Origin: a bacterium | GTDB lineage: Bacteria > Margulisbacteria > Marinamargulisbacteria > SXXA01 | Assembly: GCA_018402095.1 (NCBI GenBank) | Contig: JAGYJO010000092.1 | Coordinates: forward strand, 1-5,951 | DNA length: 5,951 bases | Direction of reading: 5' to 3' | Shown here: positions 1 to 5,945 of the stretch, piece by piece | Layout of the letters: each line of letters starts with the position of its first letter | Numbering within the stretch: the stretch's first letter is position 1 | Made by a program: the position numbers and the translations under genes | The notes under the pieces: generated by a model | What the model saw: the letters and a program-made list of their open reading frames with translations, nothing else | What the model was told of the DNA's origin: nothing | Database searches by the model: none

Positions 1-1265
1 GTCGTATACAGCACCCGATTGTCTTGAATGGCAAAGCCCACAATAGGCCCTTTTGCCACGGTTTTGAGCCCCGCATCACTGAGCGACAGCGCTTGTAAAA
101 CACGAGACATCCCATACCCTAGATTACTGTGATTTTCAAAACCTGCGTGTATATCTTCCTGCAACAAAAACAGACGATCCGCATGTACCTGCATCCCCAC
201 AATAGGCCGTTGCGAACGATGCACCACCACTTCTCCCTGCGCGGCTGTCCAACGCACGACATCGTAACGTGGCCGCATCGCATCAAATGGCCGGGGATGG
301 TGATACCCCGTTCTCACATAATAGAGAGCGCCACGATGTATCGACAAAAATTGTTTGTACCCCGCAGAAAAGGTTTCCTGTTGCCAGTTCGTCTTTGAAA
401 CACTGGTCGTGGCTTCTTTTTTCCACGCCTCAAACAACGTCGGAATATCTTGACCATAGGTCTCCCTCGCCGCCACATCGATACCCCAAGACGGCAAAAG
501 ATATCCGGCCAAAGCCCCAGCAATGTTGGACGCATGACGTGCATACATATCCCGCAAGGCCATATCTGAGTCCGTCTCCACCATAAAGGCCGTCAATTTC
601 CCCCCATAAAAATACGGCGCCTTACCATAAGGAAACCGATAATAGGGATACCGCAATTCCGCCAAAGACGGCGAGGCCCCAGCTTGAAGCTGGGCCTGCA
701 CCACCGCAGACGTATAGCCATCATACAAACGGCCATAGCTACGCTGCTGAGATTCTGCCCATACAGCGGTCCCTTCGCTCAAAAAATTCGGTAACGCCCG
801 ATTGGGAAAACGAGAAGGCAATGGCAACCAGGACAATGGGCCCCGAGACTCTCTGGTCATTCTCAAATGTGCATAATGGGTCACTTCATGAGAGACCAAG
901 TGATCCCAATAGGACCCAATTTGCAAAGCCCCACGGGTATCTGGCAACGCTTGCAATAGCAATATTTTGCCCTCAGACACCTTGACCCAACCATTCGCAA
1001 TCAACCCCACGTCATCCAAAACAACGTCTATCCATGGATCTGGAAAAGGCCCCGTGTCATGAAACGTATTCAAAATAGGCGGCGCAACCGTCAGCAAGGC
1101 ATTTAAGACCTGTTGTGCCCGCAAGGACTGTGAGGACTTGTGATACACCCGAAAGGGCCGCCGTTCCAAAGCCTGCCACTCCCATGCGCTAGCCTTGGGT
1201 GCAGAGACCCCAAACATCACCAGCATCACGCATACAAAACAGGTAAAAAGTACGTATCTAGACAC
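1..1265 (-). CDS. Exported gluzincin-type (peptidase MA-like) metallopeptidase with start of a beta-propeller; 3' end outside window
   Basis: I translated this frame directly: it stays open for 421 codons from a GTG at 1263-1265 to the window edge. The start is supported by GAGG five bases upstream. It also gives a clean signal peptide: MSRY, a hydrophobic stretch to about residue 20, then an APKASA|W cleavage site near residue 27. Residues 126-130 read HEVTH, the HExxH zinc motif (H126, E127, H130). The segment FLSEGTAVWAE supplies a likely third zinc ligand, E164, in the SEG context typical of gluzincin peptidases. From about residue 303 (GALYYVRTG and later short repeats such as ADRLFLLQ and DNRVLYT) the sequence looks like blades of a TolB/WD-type beta-propeller. 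It is therefore probably an exported zinc protease with a propeller domain. The substrate is unknown. The start overlaps the ribF stop, so the two are probably co-transcribed. The catalytic assignment is from motifs only. Confidence 0.85.
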   Translation of the reverse strand, partial: MSRYVLFTCFVCVMLVMFGVSAPKASAWEWQALERRPFRVYHKSSQSLRAQQVLNALLTVAPPILNTFHDTGPFPDPWIDVVLDDVGLIANGWVKVSEGKILLLQALPDTRGALQIGSYWDHLVSHEVTHYAHLRMTRESRGPLSWLPLPSRFPNRALPNFLSEGTAVWAESQQRSYGRLYDGYTSAVVQAQLQAGASPSLAELRYPYYRFPYGKAPYFYGGKLTAFMVETDSDMALRDMYARHASNIAGALAGYLLPSWGIDVAARETYGQDIPTLFEAWKKEATTSVSKTNWQQETFSAGYKQFLSIHRGALYYVRTGYHHPRPFDAMRPRYDVVRWTAAQGEVVVHRSQRPIVGMQVHADRLFLLQEDIHAGFENHSNLGYGMSRVLQALSLSDAGLKTVAKGPIVGFAIQDNRVLYT

Positions 1266-2202
1266 GCACGCCTCGGGCAAAACAGCGATCGGCCTCTATT
1301 TGTTGGATCAAGGCGGCTTGGTTTTCAAACCGCATTTCCCCACGAATCGAGTAACACACCTGCATAGACAGCTGCTCGCCATAGATATTCAAGGCCAAAG
1401 GCGACGCGTCATCTTCCAAAACATGCACTTCGACAGACAATGTCTTGAGCCCAAAAGTCGGTCTATAGCCGATATACAGAAGGCTGGGCAAACGCAGGCC
1501 GTGACGGTCTATATAGCCCCCATAGACGCCTGGCGGTAAGAGTAATTTATAGCGTGGCACTTGCAAATTGGCTGTTGGGAACCCCAGTTTACGCCCAACA
1601 CCCTGACCATGCACCACTCTTCCCGAAATAGGATAAGGGTGCCCCATAGCCTCAACAGCCGCGCCCACTGCGCCAGACAAAACCAGCTGTCGGATATCCG
1701 CACTTTTGACCGGTTTCCCCTCACGGGCATAGAGCGGCTCCACATGCACCGGAATCCCGCGTGCCTCTCCCCACGCCTGCAAGCGCGCAGGGGTCCCTTG
1801 GCGTCTCTCGCCACAGCAAAAGTCTTCGCCCACGACCAAGGCACGGACAGGCACCAAGCGGCATAGTGTCTCGAGAAAAGTTTCATACGGCAAGGTTGCA
1901 ATCTCTCGGGTGAATCGAACGCCCAAAAGGTGGGGCACCAAAGCCCGCTGCTCTCTGAGTGTCGTGAGATATTTGAGATTTTTATTTTTGCCCAACACCT
2001 GGTCGGGATGTGGCATGAAGGTCAGCAAAGCATCGGATTGATCCACGATTTTTTGATGCCCCACATGAACCCCATCAAAAACACCCAATCCCAGGGTCAC
2101 TGGCGACGTCGGAATACCACCGAGAATATACATAGGATCAAGATTACTCTGTGTGGCTATGAAGGACAAGGCAAGGCTATCTCTCTTGGTTGTCCAAAAC
2201 AC
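1258..2202 (-). CDS. ribF: Bifunctional riboflavin kinase / FMN adenylyltransferase (RibF)
   Basis: RibF phosphorylates riboflavin to FMN and adenylates FMN to FAD in the cytoplasm. Numbered from GTG 2202 (314 aa), the N-terminal nucleotidyltransferase half shows GVFDGVHVGH (40-49, with HxGH), FMPHPDQVLG, VVGEDFCCG (near 124-131) and KSADIR (166-171). The C-terminal kinase half shows GRKLGFPTAN (203-212), PPGVYGG, YIGYRPTFG, VEVHVLED (putative catalytic Glu near 258) and a terminal QQIEADRCFA helix. Length is normal for the family. Oddities are all in the adenylyltransferase half: DFRFG is DFCCG, the SSTxIR-type loop is KSADIR, and only 8 residues separate GHQ from the next strand (LLTF), where about 18 are usual. 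The start is uncertain. AGGAG lies six bases before GTG 2202 and directly abuts ATG 2208. The family alignment would instead favour ATG 2133 (MYILGG), which has no evident Shine-Dalgarno. The stop overlaps the start of the following peptidase gene. Confidence 0.95.
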   Translation of the reverse strand: MFWTTKRDSLALSFIATQSNLDPMYILGGIPTSPVTLGLGVFDGVHVGHQKIVDQSDALLTFMPHPDQVLGKNKNLKYLTTLREQRALVPHLLGVRFTREIATLPYETFLETLCRLVPVRALVVGEDFCCGERRQGTPARLQAWGEARGIPVHVEPLYAREGKPVKSADIRQLVLSGAVGAAVEAMGHPYPISGRVVHGQGVGRKLGFPTANLQVPRYKLLLPPGVYGGYIDRHGLRLPSLLYIGYRPTFGLKTLSVEVHVLEDDASPLALNIYGEQLSMQVCYSIRGEMRFENQAALIQQIEADRCFARGVRV

Positions 2203-2208
2203 CACCAT

Positions 2209-2454
2209 CTCCTACACTTTCAAGTCTACACAAGCATGCCCCCTAACCGCCAGAAAGACTCCCAATGATCTCCCACAAACAAATCGCAACCACAGCACAC
2301 CCAAAACACCACCAAGACCCGCCAAAAAAGTCACCCTAGCCAAAGAGTCCCCGCTCTCCAAAGAAGCCAAAAAAGCACTGCGCAAACAACTTCTCAAACA
2401 TGTCACCGCAGAGAATACCCCCGCCATCCAAGACTTTTTCTCCGCAGTTATTTC
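2209..2454. other. Ambiguous interval upstream of ribF, open on both strands
   Basis: I see no gene here that I would defend. On the minus strand a 71-codon frame runs from ATG 2427 to TAG 2212. It encodes a small hydrophobic product with one membrane-helix-like stretch (TFLAGLGGVLGVLWL) and several cysteines, and its stop codon overlaps the AGGAG in front of ribF, as in a coupled operon. On the plus strand the same interval is open through 2482, encoding a Pro/Lys-rich stretch followed by an amphipathic helix-like segment (LSKEAKKALRKQLLKHV). That frame's only ATGs (2153, 2159) lack a Shine-Dalgarno and fall inside the longer ribF call. The strong C/A bias of the plus strand keeps stop codons rare here, so both open frames may be chance. 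No promoter or terminator stands out. Confidence 0.4.
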
Positions 2455-2509
2455 ACCCCAGTTATGGATAAGCCGCGGCTAAATCACGAATAAATGGCAT
2501 CAACGATGA

Positions 2510-2579
2510 CCCACCCCCAACCCCTCCCAGGAGGGGCTTCATGTTTTGCGAGGATTCGCTGCTGCGCAGCTCATCCTCG
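2510..2579 (-). repeat. Repeat unit A: GA-kinked GNA-loop hairpin, A-rich linker and conserved arm
   Basis: Read on the minus strand, this unit starts with a hairpin at 2579-2549: a 7-bp stem (CGAGGAT/ATCCTCG), a symmetric GA/GA internal loop, a 5-bp stem (GCTGC/GCAGC) and the triloop GCA. A linker CAAAACATG follows (2548-2540), then the 30-base arm 2539-2510 with its own short hairpin core. Unit B has the same order and architecture on the other strand with a different hairpin sequence, which argues that the fold rather than the primary sequence is what is kept. Confidence 0.75.
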
Positions 2580-2590
2580 ATCTCCAGAGT

Positions 2591-2661
2591 TTGAGGGTGA
2601 ACACCGAAGGTGTGAACCCTCAATCAAAAAAAAGCCCCTCCTGGGAGGGGTTGGGGGTGGG
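2591..2661 (+). repeat. Repeat unit B: GA-kinked GNA-loop hairpin, A-rich linker and conserved arm
   Basis: On the plus strand, TTGAGGGT (2591-2598) pairs with ACCCTCAA (2616-2623), GA faces GA (2599-2600 and 2614-2615), ACACC (2601-2605) pairs with GGTGT (2609-2613), and the loop is GAA. The linker TCAAAAAA (2624-2631) leads into the 30-base arm 2632-2661, identical to the arm of unit A. The two units are inverted around an 11-base centre (2580-2590), the arrangement of a paired REP/BIME. The stems differ in nearly every base from unit A but keep the same internal loop and the same loop type. Confidence 0.75.
2626..2650 (-). terminator. Intrinsic terminator for the cupin-rmlD-amidase operon
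   Basis: Read on the minus strand, the right arm of the repeat gives CCCCTCC-CA-GGAGGGG, then a C and eight T residues (complement of A-run 2626-2633). A GC-rich hairpin followed by a U-run is the classic Rho-independent signal. The effective loop needs about four bases, so roughly six GC pairs remain. It lies about 100 bases beyond the amidase stop, facing the right way to end that operon. The left arm has no comparable T-run in either direction. Here a repeat arm doubles as a terminator. Confidence 0.65.
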
Positions 2662-2750
2662 GCCACGCATGGCTCACTCTTAGATCAATGATAAAAAAAT
2701 AGATTCACGCACGAATTATCCATAACTGGGGTTAATTACGCGGTTTGTAA

Positions 2751-3569
2751 CTAAAATGCGCTTCTGGTGTGTTGTAGCACAGGGAACTGTCTGCGTAACA
2801 TTTCTTGTGCGTACAAGTCCAAGTCGGCTATGAGAACCTCTTCTTGTTGCTCCGTACCTTTGCAAAGAATGGTTCCCCAAGGGTCTATGACCATGCTGTG
2901 ACCGTAGGTCGGGATGCCATTTGAGCCTATGCCTGTTTGTGCTGGTGCCAATACAAAACATTGGTTTTCAATGGCACGTGCGCGTAGCAAAATTTCCCAA
3001 TGGGCTTTGCCTGTGGGTCTTGTAAAGGATGCTGGGATACATAAGATTTTGGCGCCATCTTGCGCATAATGGCGGTAGAGTTCTGGGAATCGTAAGTCAT
3101 AACAAATTGAAAGGCCTACTTTGATGCCAGAGACAGTGCCAATGACTGGGGTGTCACCGGCTTGAAAGAGATCGCTTTCTCTAAATCGTTTTTCTTCGAT
3201 GTCGACATCGAAAAGATGTAGCTTGTTGTACTGTGCAGCGATACTGCCGTCTGGATGAATGAGTAAGCTGGTATTGAATAATCCCGAATCGGCGTGTTTG
3301 TTTTTTTGGCAAAGTGTGATCAGAATGGTGACATTTTTTGTTTTTGCCAACTGGATAAATGGTTTTACCGATGGACTGTTGGGAAGGACTTCTGCGCCCT
3401 CTCTCATGACTTCCTGTGTGCCGCGTTGATTGAATGTTTCAGGAAATAAAATAAATTGTGCGCCTTGTTCAATGGCTTGGTTTGCGTAGACGAGAGCCCG
3501 GGCGATATTACTCGATTTGTCTGCATTGGCATTGAATTGAATAAGTCCAACTTTGAGAGATGTAATCAT
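2751..3569 (-). CDS. Carbon-nitrogen hydrolase, Nit1-type (deaminated glutathione amidase-like)
   Basis: This is a full-length 272-aa nitrilase-superfamily protein. The Glu-Lys-Cys triad is visible as E44 (LFPETF), K116 (YNKLHLFDVDI) and C156 (SICYDLRFPELYR). The segments GKAHWEILLRARAIENQCFVLAPAQTG and TYGHSMVIDPWGTIL, and the C-terminal RRQFPVLQHTR, match the Nit1/NitFhit branch closely. Its characterised members hydrolyse deaminated glutathione to alpha-ketoglutarate and cysteinylglycine, a cytosolic metabolite-repair reaction. No signal peptide is present. The ATG overlaps the rmlD stop as ATGA, so translation is probably coupled. It is the last gene of the operon, ahead of the terminator in the repeat. 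The superfamily and triad are certain; the exact substrate is inferred from motif similarity, with omega-amidase (Nit2) the main alternative. Confidence 0.93.
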   Translation of the reverse strand: MITSLKVGLIQFNANADKSSNIARALVYANQAIEQGAQFILFPETFNQRGTQEVMREGAEVLPNSPSVKPFIQLAKTKNVTILITLCQKNKHADSGLFNTSLLIHPDGSIAAQYNKLHLFDVDIEEKRFRESDLFQAGDTPVIGTVSGIKVGLSICYDLRFPELYRHYAQDGAKILCIPASFTRPTGKAHWEILLRARAIENQCFVLAPAQTGIGSNGIPTYGHSMVIDPWGTILCKGTEQQEEVLIADLDLYAQEMLRRQFPVLQHTRSAF

Positions 3570-4423
3570 GTCGGGGTTCCTGTTTCGTGAAGATAGCGAC
3601 TAAGCGCGGTGGTCCAAGGTAAGGGCAGGGGGGCATGTCGTGCAAATTTCTCACAGTTAAGACGTCCGTTGGGGGGTCTTTTTGCGGGGCGCGGCATCTC
3701 GTCAGACGTCACTGCGGTGAGTGTGCTTGGAATCTGTGTTTGACTGAGTATTTCTGCGGCAAAATCATGCCAGTTGGTATGTCCCTGACTGGCGACATGG
3801 TAGATGCCATAGGGCGGCTTTTCTTTGGGGCTGCCTGGTGTAATTCTGAGAAAAAAAAGGATTTTTTCTGCCAAGTCTTGATTCCACGTTGGACTTCCCC
3901 ATTGATCATTGACGACAGCTAAGTTGCCCGTTTCTGTGGCTTTTTTTGTGATAGCCTTGATGAAGTTGTTGCCATTTTTTCCGTAAATCCATTGGATACG
4001 AAAAAGGTATGTGCTTTGACCATATTTAGCGAGAGCTTGTTCCCCCAGCCACTTTGAGTAGCCATAGGCGTTGATAGGTGATGGTGTTGTGTTTTCTGAA
4101 TAGGGTTCCTTTCCCTGCCCATCGAACACATAGTCTGTTGAAAAATGAATCAAAGTGATGTCGTTTTTTGCGGCGTATTTGGCCAAATAACCTACTGCTG
4201 TGCCGTTGATTTGATTGGCTATCGATTGTTCGGACTCTGCTTTATCAACATTGGTATATGCGGCACAATTGATCATGACATCTGGGGCAATAGGATCTAT
4301 GACGTGAGCAATAGCGTTTTCTTGTGTGATGTCCAAGTCTTTTCGGCCGCATAGGATTGCTTCTGGGTAGGCTGATTTAAAGGCGGTACCCATCAGGCCC
4401 GTGCCAATAATGAGGACTTTCAT
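3566..4423 (-). CDS. rmlD: RmlD-like dTDP-4-dehydrorhamnose reductase (SDR superfamily)
   Basis: RmlD reduces dTDP-4-dehydro-L-rhamnose to dTDP-L-rhamnose with NAD(P)H, the last step in making this cytoplasmic sugar donor for surface polysaccharides. The 285-aa product has normal family length. Visible are the N-terminal Rossmann motif IIGTGLMG (5-12, a variant of GxxGxxG), DLDITQ (29-34), NCAAYTNVDKAE (52-63), FSTDYVFDG (94-102), the catalytic Y120-xxx-K124 (YGYSK), WIYGKNGNNFI (145-155) and the C-terminal RPAKRPPNGRL (245-255), close to the RmlD signature RPxNSxL. The start overlaps the cupin stop and the stop overlaps the amidase start, both as ATGA. No other rml gene is visible, so the substrate sugar could differ; related sugar-nucleotide reductases are the main alternative. 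Confidence 0.9.
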   Translation of the reverse strand: MKVLIIGTGLMGTAFKSAYPEAILCGRKDLDITQENAIAHVIDPIAPDVMINCAAYTNVDKAESEQSIANQINGTAVGYLAKYAAKNDITLIHFSTDYVFDGQGKEPYSENTTPSPINAYGYSKWLGEQALAKYGQSTYLFRIQWIYGKNGNNFIKAITKKATETGNLAVVNDQWGSPTWNQDLAEKILFFLRITPGSPKEKPPYGIYHVASQGHTNWHDFAAEILSQTQIPSTLTAVTSDEMPRPAKRPPNGRLNCEKFARHAPLPLPWTTALSRYLHETGTPT

Positions 4424-4761
4424 TGGCGTGCGTAGTCGTCTTCTAGTCTAATGATGTCATCTTCTCCGAAATAAAGTCCTTGTTGTACTTCAATAAAGAT
4501 AAGGGGTTCTGTGCCATTGTTACCCACTCTGTGTGCGGCTTCCATAGGGATTCGGATGATTTCACCTACTTGGTGGTCGGTACAAACTCCATTGATGGTG
4601 ACGGTGGCAACCCCAGAGACGACGACCCATGTCTCATAGCGTTTGAAATGTTTTTGGTAGCTTAACCGGTGTCCAGGCATGACAGCGACGCGTTTTACTT
4701 TGCAGTAACTTTCGTCTAATAAAACTTCCCAATATCCCCAAGGGGGTGTAGATCGTGTCAC
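4420..4761 (-). CDS. Stand-alone cupin of the mannose-6-phosphate isomerase type II C-terminal family
   Basis: The 113-aa product resembles the C-terminal cupin of ManC/AlgA-type enzymes throughout. It has the opening PPWGYWEVL, then KVKRVAVMPGHRLSYQKHFKRYETWVVVSG (21-50), IPMEAAHRVGN (71-81) and the terminal IEVQQGLYFGEDDIIRLEDDYAR. In bifunctional ManC this domain isomerises mannose-6-phosphate and fructose-6-phosphate; the nucleotidyltransferase domain is absent here. The usual metal-binding pattern QxHxHRxEHW is altered: H38 and E43 remain, but the second histidine is K40 and the later one is T44. H77 in the second motif is kept. The start is GTG, chosen because AGGAG lies six bases upstream and the product then begins at the family N-terminus. 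It is the first gene of the operon and overlaps rmlD by four bases. It could act as an isomerase, an epimerase-like cupin or a sugar-sensing protein. Confidence 0.88.
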   Translation of the reverse strand: MTRSTPPWGYWEVLLDESYCKVKRVAVMPGHRLSYQKHFKRYETWVVVSGVATVTINGVCTDHQVGEIIRIPMEAAHRVGNNGTEPLIFIEVQQGLYFGEDDIIRLEDDYARQ

Positions 4762-4808
4762 CTATGACTCCTATTTTGAACTATCATTGTCCTTTTCAAA
4801 AGAGCCTG

Positions 4809-4837
4809 AGTATAGCTGACAAGATCTATAATGTGTA
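4809..4837 (-). promoter_or_regulatory. Sigma70-like promoter for the cupin-rmlD-amidase operon
   Basis: On the minus strand the -35 is TACACA (4837-4832; 4 of 6 matches to TTGACA), followed by a 17-base spacer and the -10 TATACT (4814-4809; 5 of 6). Transcription would start near 4802, about 40 bases ahead of the GTG start, leaving room for the AGGAG ribosome-binding site. Confidence 0.5.
4827..4832 (+). promoter_or_regulatory. Candidate -10 element for the divergent exported protein
   Basis: TATAAT on the plus strand is a perfect -10 hexamer, 45 bases ahead of the ATG at 4878. No good -35 sits 16-18 bases upstream (GCCTGA at the 17-base spacing), so the promoter would be weak or depend on an activator. 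It abuts the -35 of the opposite promoter, sharing position 4832, so the two transcription units may compete for polymerase or share a regulator. Confidence 0.35.
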
Positions 4838-4877
4838 GGGGGGCGATTAATATTGTTTCTACTGATACACTGTTTGA

Positions 4878-5945
4878 ATGCTGTTTAAATGGATTGTTTT
4901 TATTATCTCTATTTCTTTTGTATCCTGTGTTTGGGGTGGAAATCCTGCGCCTGTACTGGTTGCACCACAGGTGTCTATAGCGATGTTGGACCGATCTGAA
5001 TCTTTTCGTGTGTCTATCGAAAACAAAGTTTTGGGTCACGTCCAAGTGAGTATGGATAAAGGGCGTACATGGCATTTCATAGGGACGGTTCGTGCACCTA
5101 TTTCGGCGTTAAGAGATATTCATGATGCCGAATTCACTGCATCGGATTGGGGCTATGTTGGTGGCGTTGTGGCCACAGCTGTGAACGCTATTCATGTCAA
5201 AGTCGCGCATCCGGGTAAACATGCCCGTATTTTTTCTATTTTGCCAGAAGAACTCTACGACCCCAAGGGGTTTCAGACATCTTATAGAGATAATCCTTCT
5301 AGTATTTTTCTCGATATGCCTGGTGGTACGGACTTGTTTAGTGGCCGTTGGGGCTTTCGTTTGGGGGATCCTCTTTATTTGGTGCAGGCTGAAAATTGGC
5401 AACCTTGGCCTGAAGATCGTGTGCCTGAAGTTGGCGATGTCTTGGGTTTTGTTGCCAAAGTTGCACCAGATGCGCAGTGGATGATTGAAATTGAAAATGT
5501 CAAAAATGGACAGGTTTTGTTTGCAACAGCCAATGGCATACCCGTGCCAATTGCCAAAGTATTACAGCCTTTTGGGGGGTCGGGACGGTTTTTGGGGACG
5601 TTGTTTCAGGGTGTGGGTAAAATAAGAGCGAATCATCCTGGTGTTGTTGATATCTCTACTTCTCCGGTGGGGGAGCAGGGTGGCGTTCAAATTGTACCTT
5701 ATTTTCACAGCAAAGAGCCCAATCTCGCGTATGTACATAGCTCGCCTGCGTATATGGTGGTAGGTGCTTTGGCGAATGACGATTGGTTGGAGGGACGTGG
5801 TCCGCTCTTTATGGATTATATTCGACCTGGAGACCGTGTTGTGGCGCGTATAGCGGGGGAATGGGTAGATTTTCCACCGGCTGTTGGCAAAGCATTAAGC
5901 GCATTGCGGCATGTTGAGGCTATTCGGATTATGCCGGCTGACTAA
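4878..5945 (+). CDS. Exported protein of unknown function
   Basis: I do not recognise this 355-aa protein. It starts with a signal peptide: MLFK, then a hydrophobic run to about residue 19, then GGNPAP. C17 follows FVS, which is only a weak lipobox, so a lipoprotein is possible but not favoured. The start is fixed by an in-frame TGA immediately upstream, and there is no Shine-Dalgarno. Residues 58-65, SMDKGRTW, match the Asp-box pattern SxDxGxxW, found once, in a beta-rich context. The middle (about 150-200) is rich in Trp, Pro and Gly. Residues 245-310 are a Gly-rich, highly ordered-looking stretch (GKIRANHPGVVDISTSP, GGVQIVPYFHS, MVVGALANDDWLEGRGPLF). No further membrane helix is visible. 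It is probably a soluble beta-rich protein outside the cytoplasm. Codon use is GT-rich, in line with the strand bias here. It is divergently transcribed from the sugar-metabolism operon. Confidence 0.85.
   Translation: MLFKWIVFIISISFVSCVWGGNPAPVLVAPQVSIAMLDRSESFRVSIENKVLGHVQVSMDKGRTWHFIGTVRAPISALRDIHDAEFTASDWGYVGGVVATAVNAIHVKVAHPGKHARIFSILPEELYDPKGFQTSYRDNPSSIFLDMPGGTDLFSGRWGFRLGDPLYLVQAENWQPWPEDRVPEVGDVLGFVAKVAPDAQWMIEIENVKNGQVLFATANGIPVPIAKVLQPFGGSGRFLGTLFQGVGKIRANHPGVVDISTSPVGEQGGVQIVPYFHSKEPNLAYVHSSPAYMVVGALANDDWLEGRGPLFMDYIRPGDRVVARIAGEWVDFPPAVGKALSALRHVEAIRIMPAD

Larger units (their letters stand above)
2455..2732. repeat. Nested inverted-repeat element (MITE/BIME-like), 278 bp
   Basis: The outer boundary is a perfect 17-bp inverted repeat, 2455-2471 (ACCCCAGTTATGGATAA) against 2716-2732. 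Inside it is a perfect 30-bp inverted repeat, 2510-2539 against 2632-2661, whose arms are rich in C4/G4 blocks. Each arm contains a small self-complementary core (CCCCTCC-CA-GGAGGGG at 2521-2536 and its mirror). Between the arms lie two further hairpins. No transposase is encoded, so if it is mobile it would be non-autonomous. A 65-codon open frame across it (2494-2691) simply translates the repeat. From memory, similar GGAGGGG-TTGGGGGTGG arms occur in dispersed intergenic repeats of various bacteria; I could not check this. There is no clear target-site duplication: the flanks TTATTTC and TAATTAC agree at only 5 of 7 positions. Confidence 0.85.

Noticed and set aside
1509..1901. 130-codon minus-strand frame inside ribF
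   Set aside because: It is an out-of-frame shadow of ribF with no family features.
2450..2459. GGGGTGAAAT on the minus strand upstream of ribF, resembling part of an FMN riboswitch
   Set aside because: Only this ten-base core matches; the ACCGGCGGT segment and the other conserved RFN stems are absent, and the match falls at the edge of the outer repeat.
2457..2472. Xer dif or phage attachment site
   Set aside because: The perfect inverted copy 245 bases away, with no integrase and no direct repeat, fits terminal repeats better than an attachment site.
2494..2691. 65-codon plus-strand open frame (MTHPQPLPGG and onwards)
   Set aside because: It lies wholly inside the nested palindrome and merely translates the repeat arms and hairpins.
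2456..2731. Chromosomal replication origin
   Set aside because: The skew sign and two near-DnaA boxes are suggestive, but there are only two mismatched boxes, both inside an inverted repeat, and no typical origin neighbours. Kept as one alternative within the skew finding rather than as a feature.
4758..5075. 105-codon minus-strand frame across the divergent promoter
   Set aside because: It covers the promoter region and the signal peptide of the plus gene and has no recognisable features.
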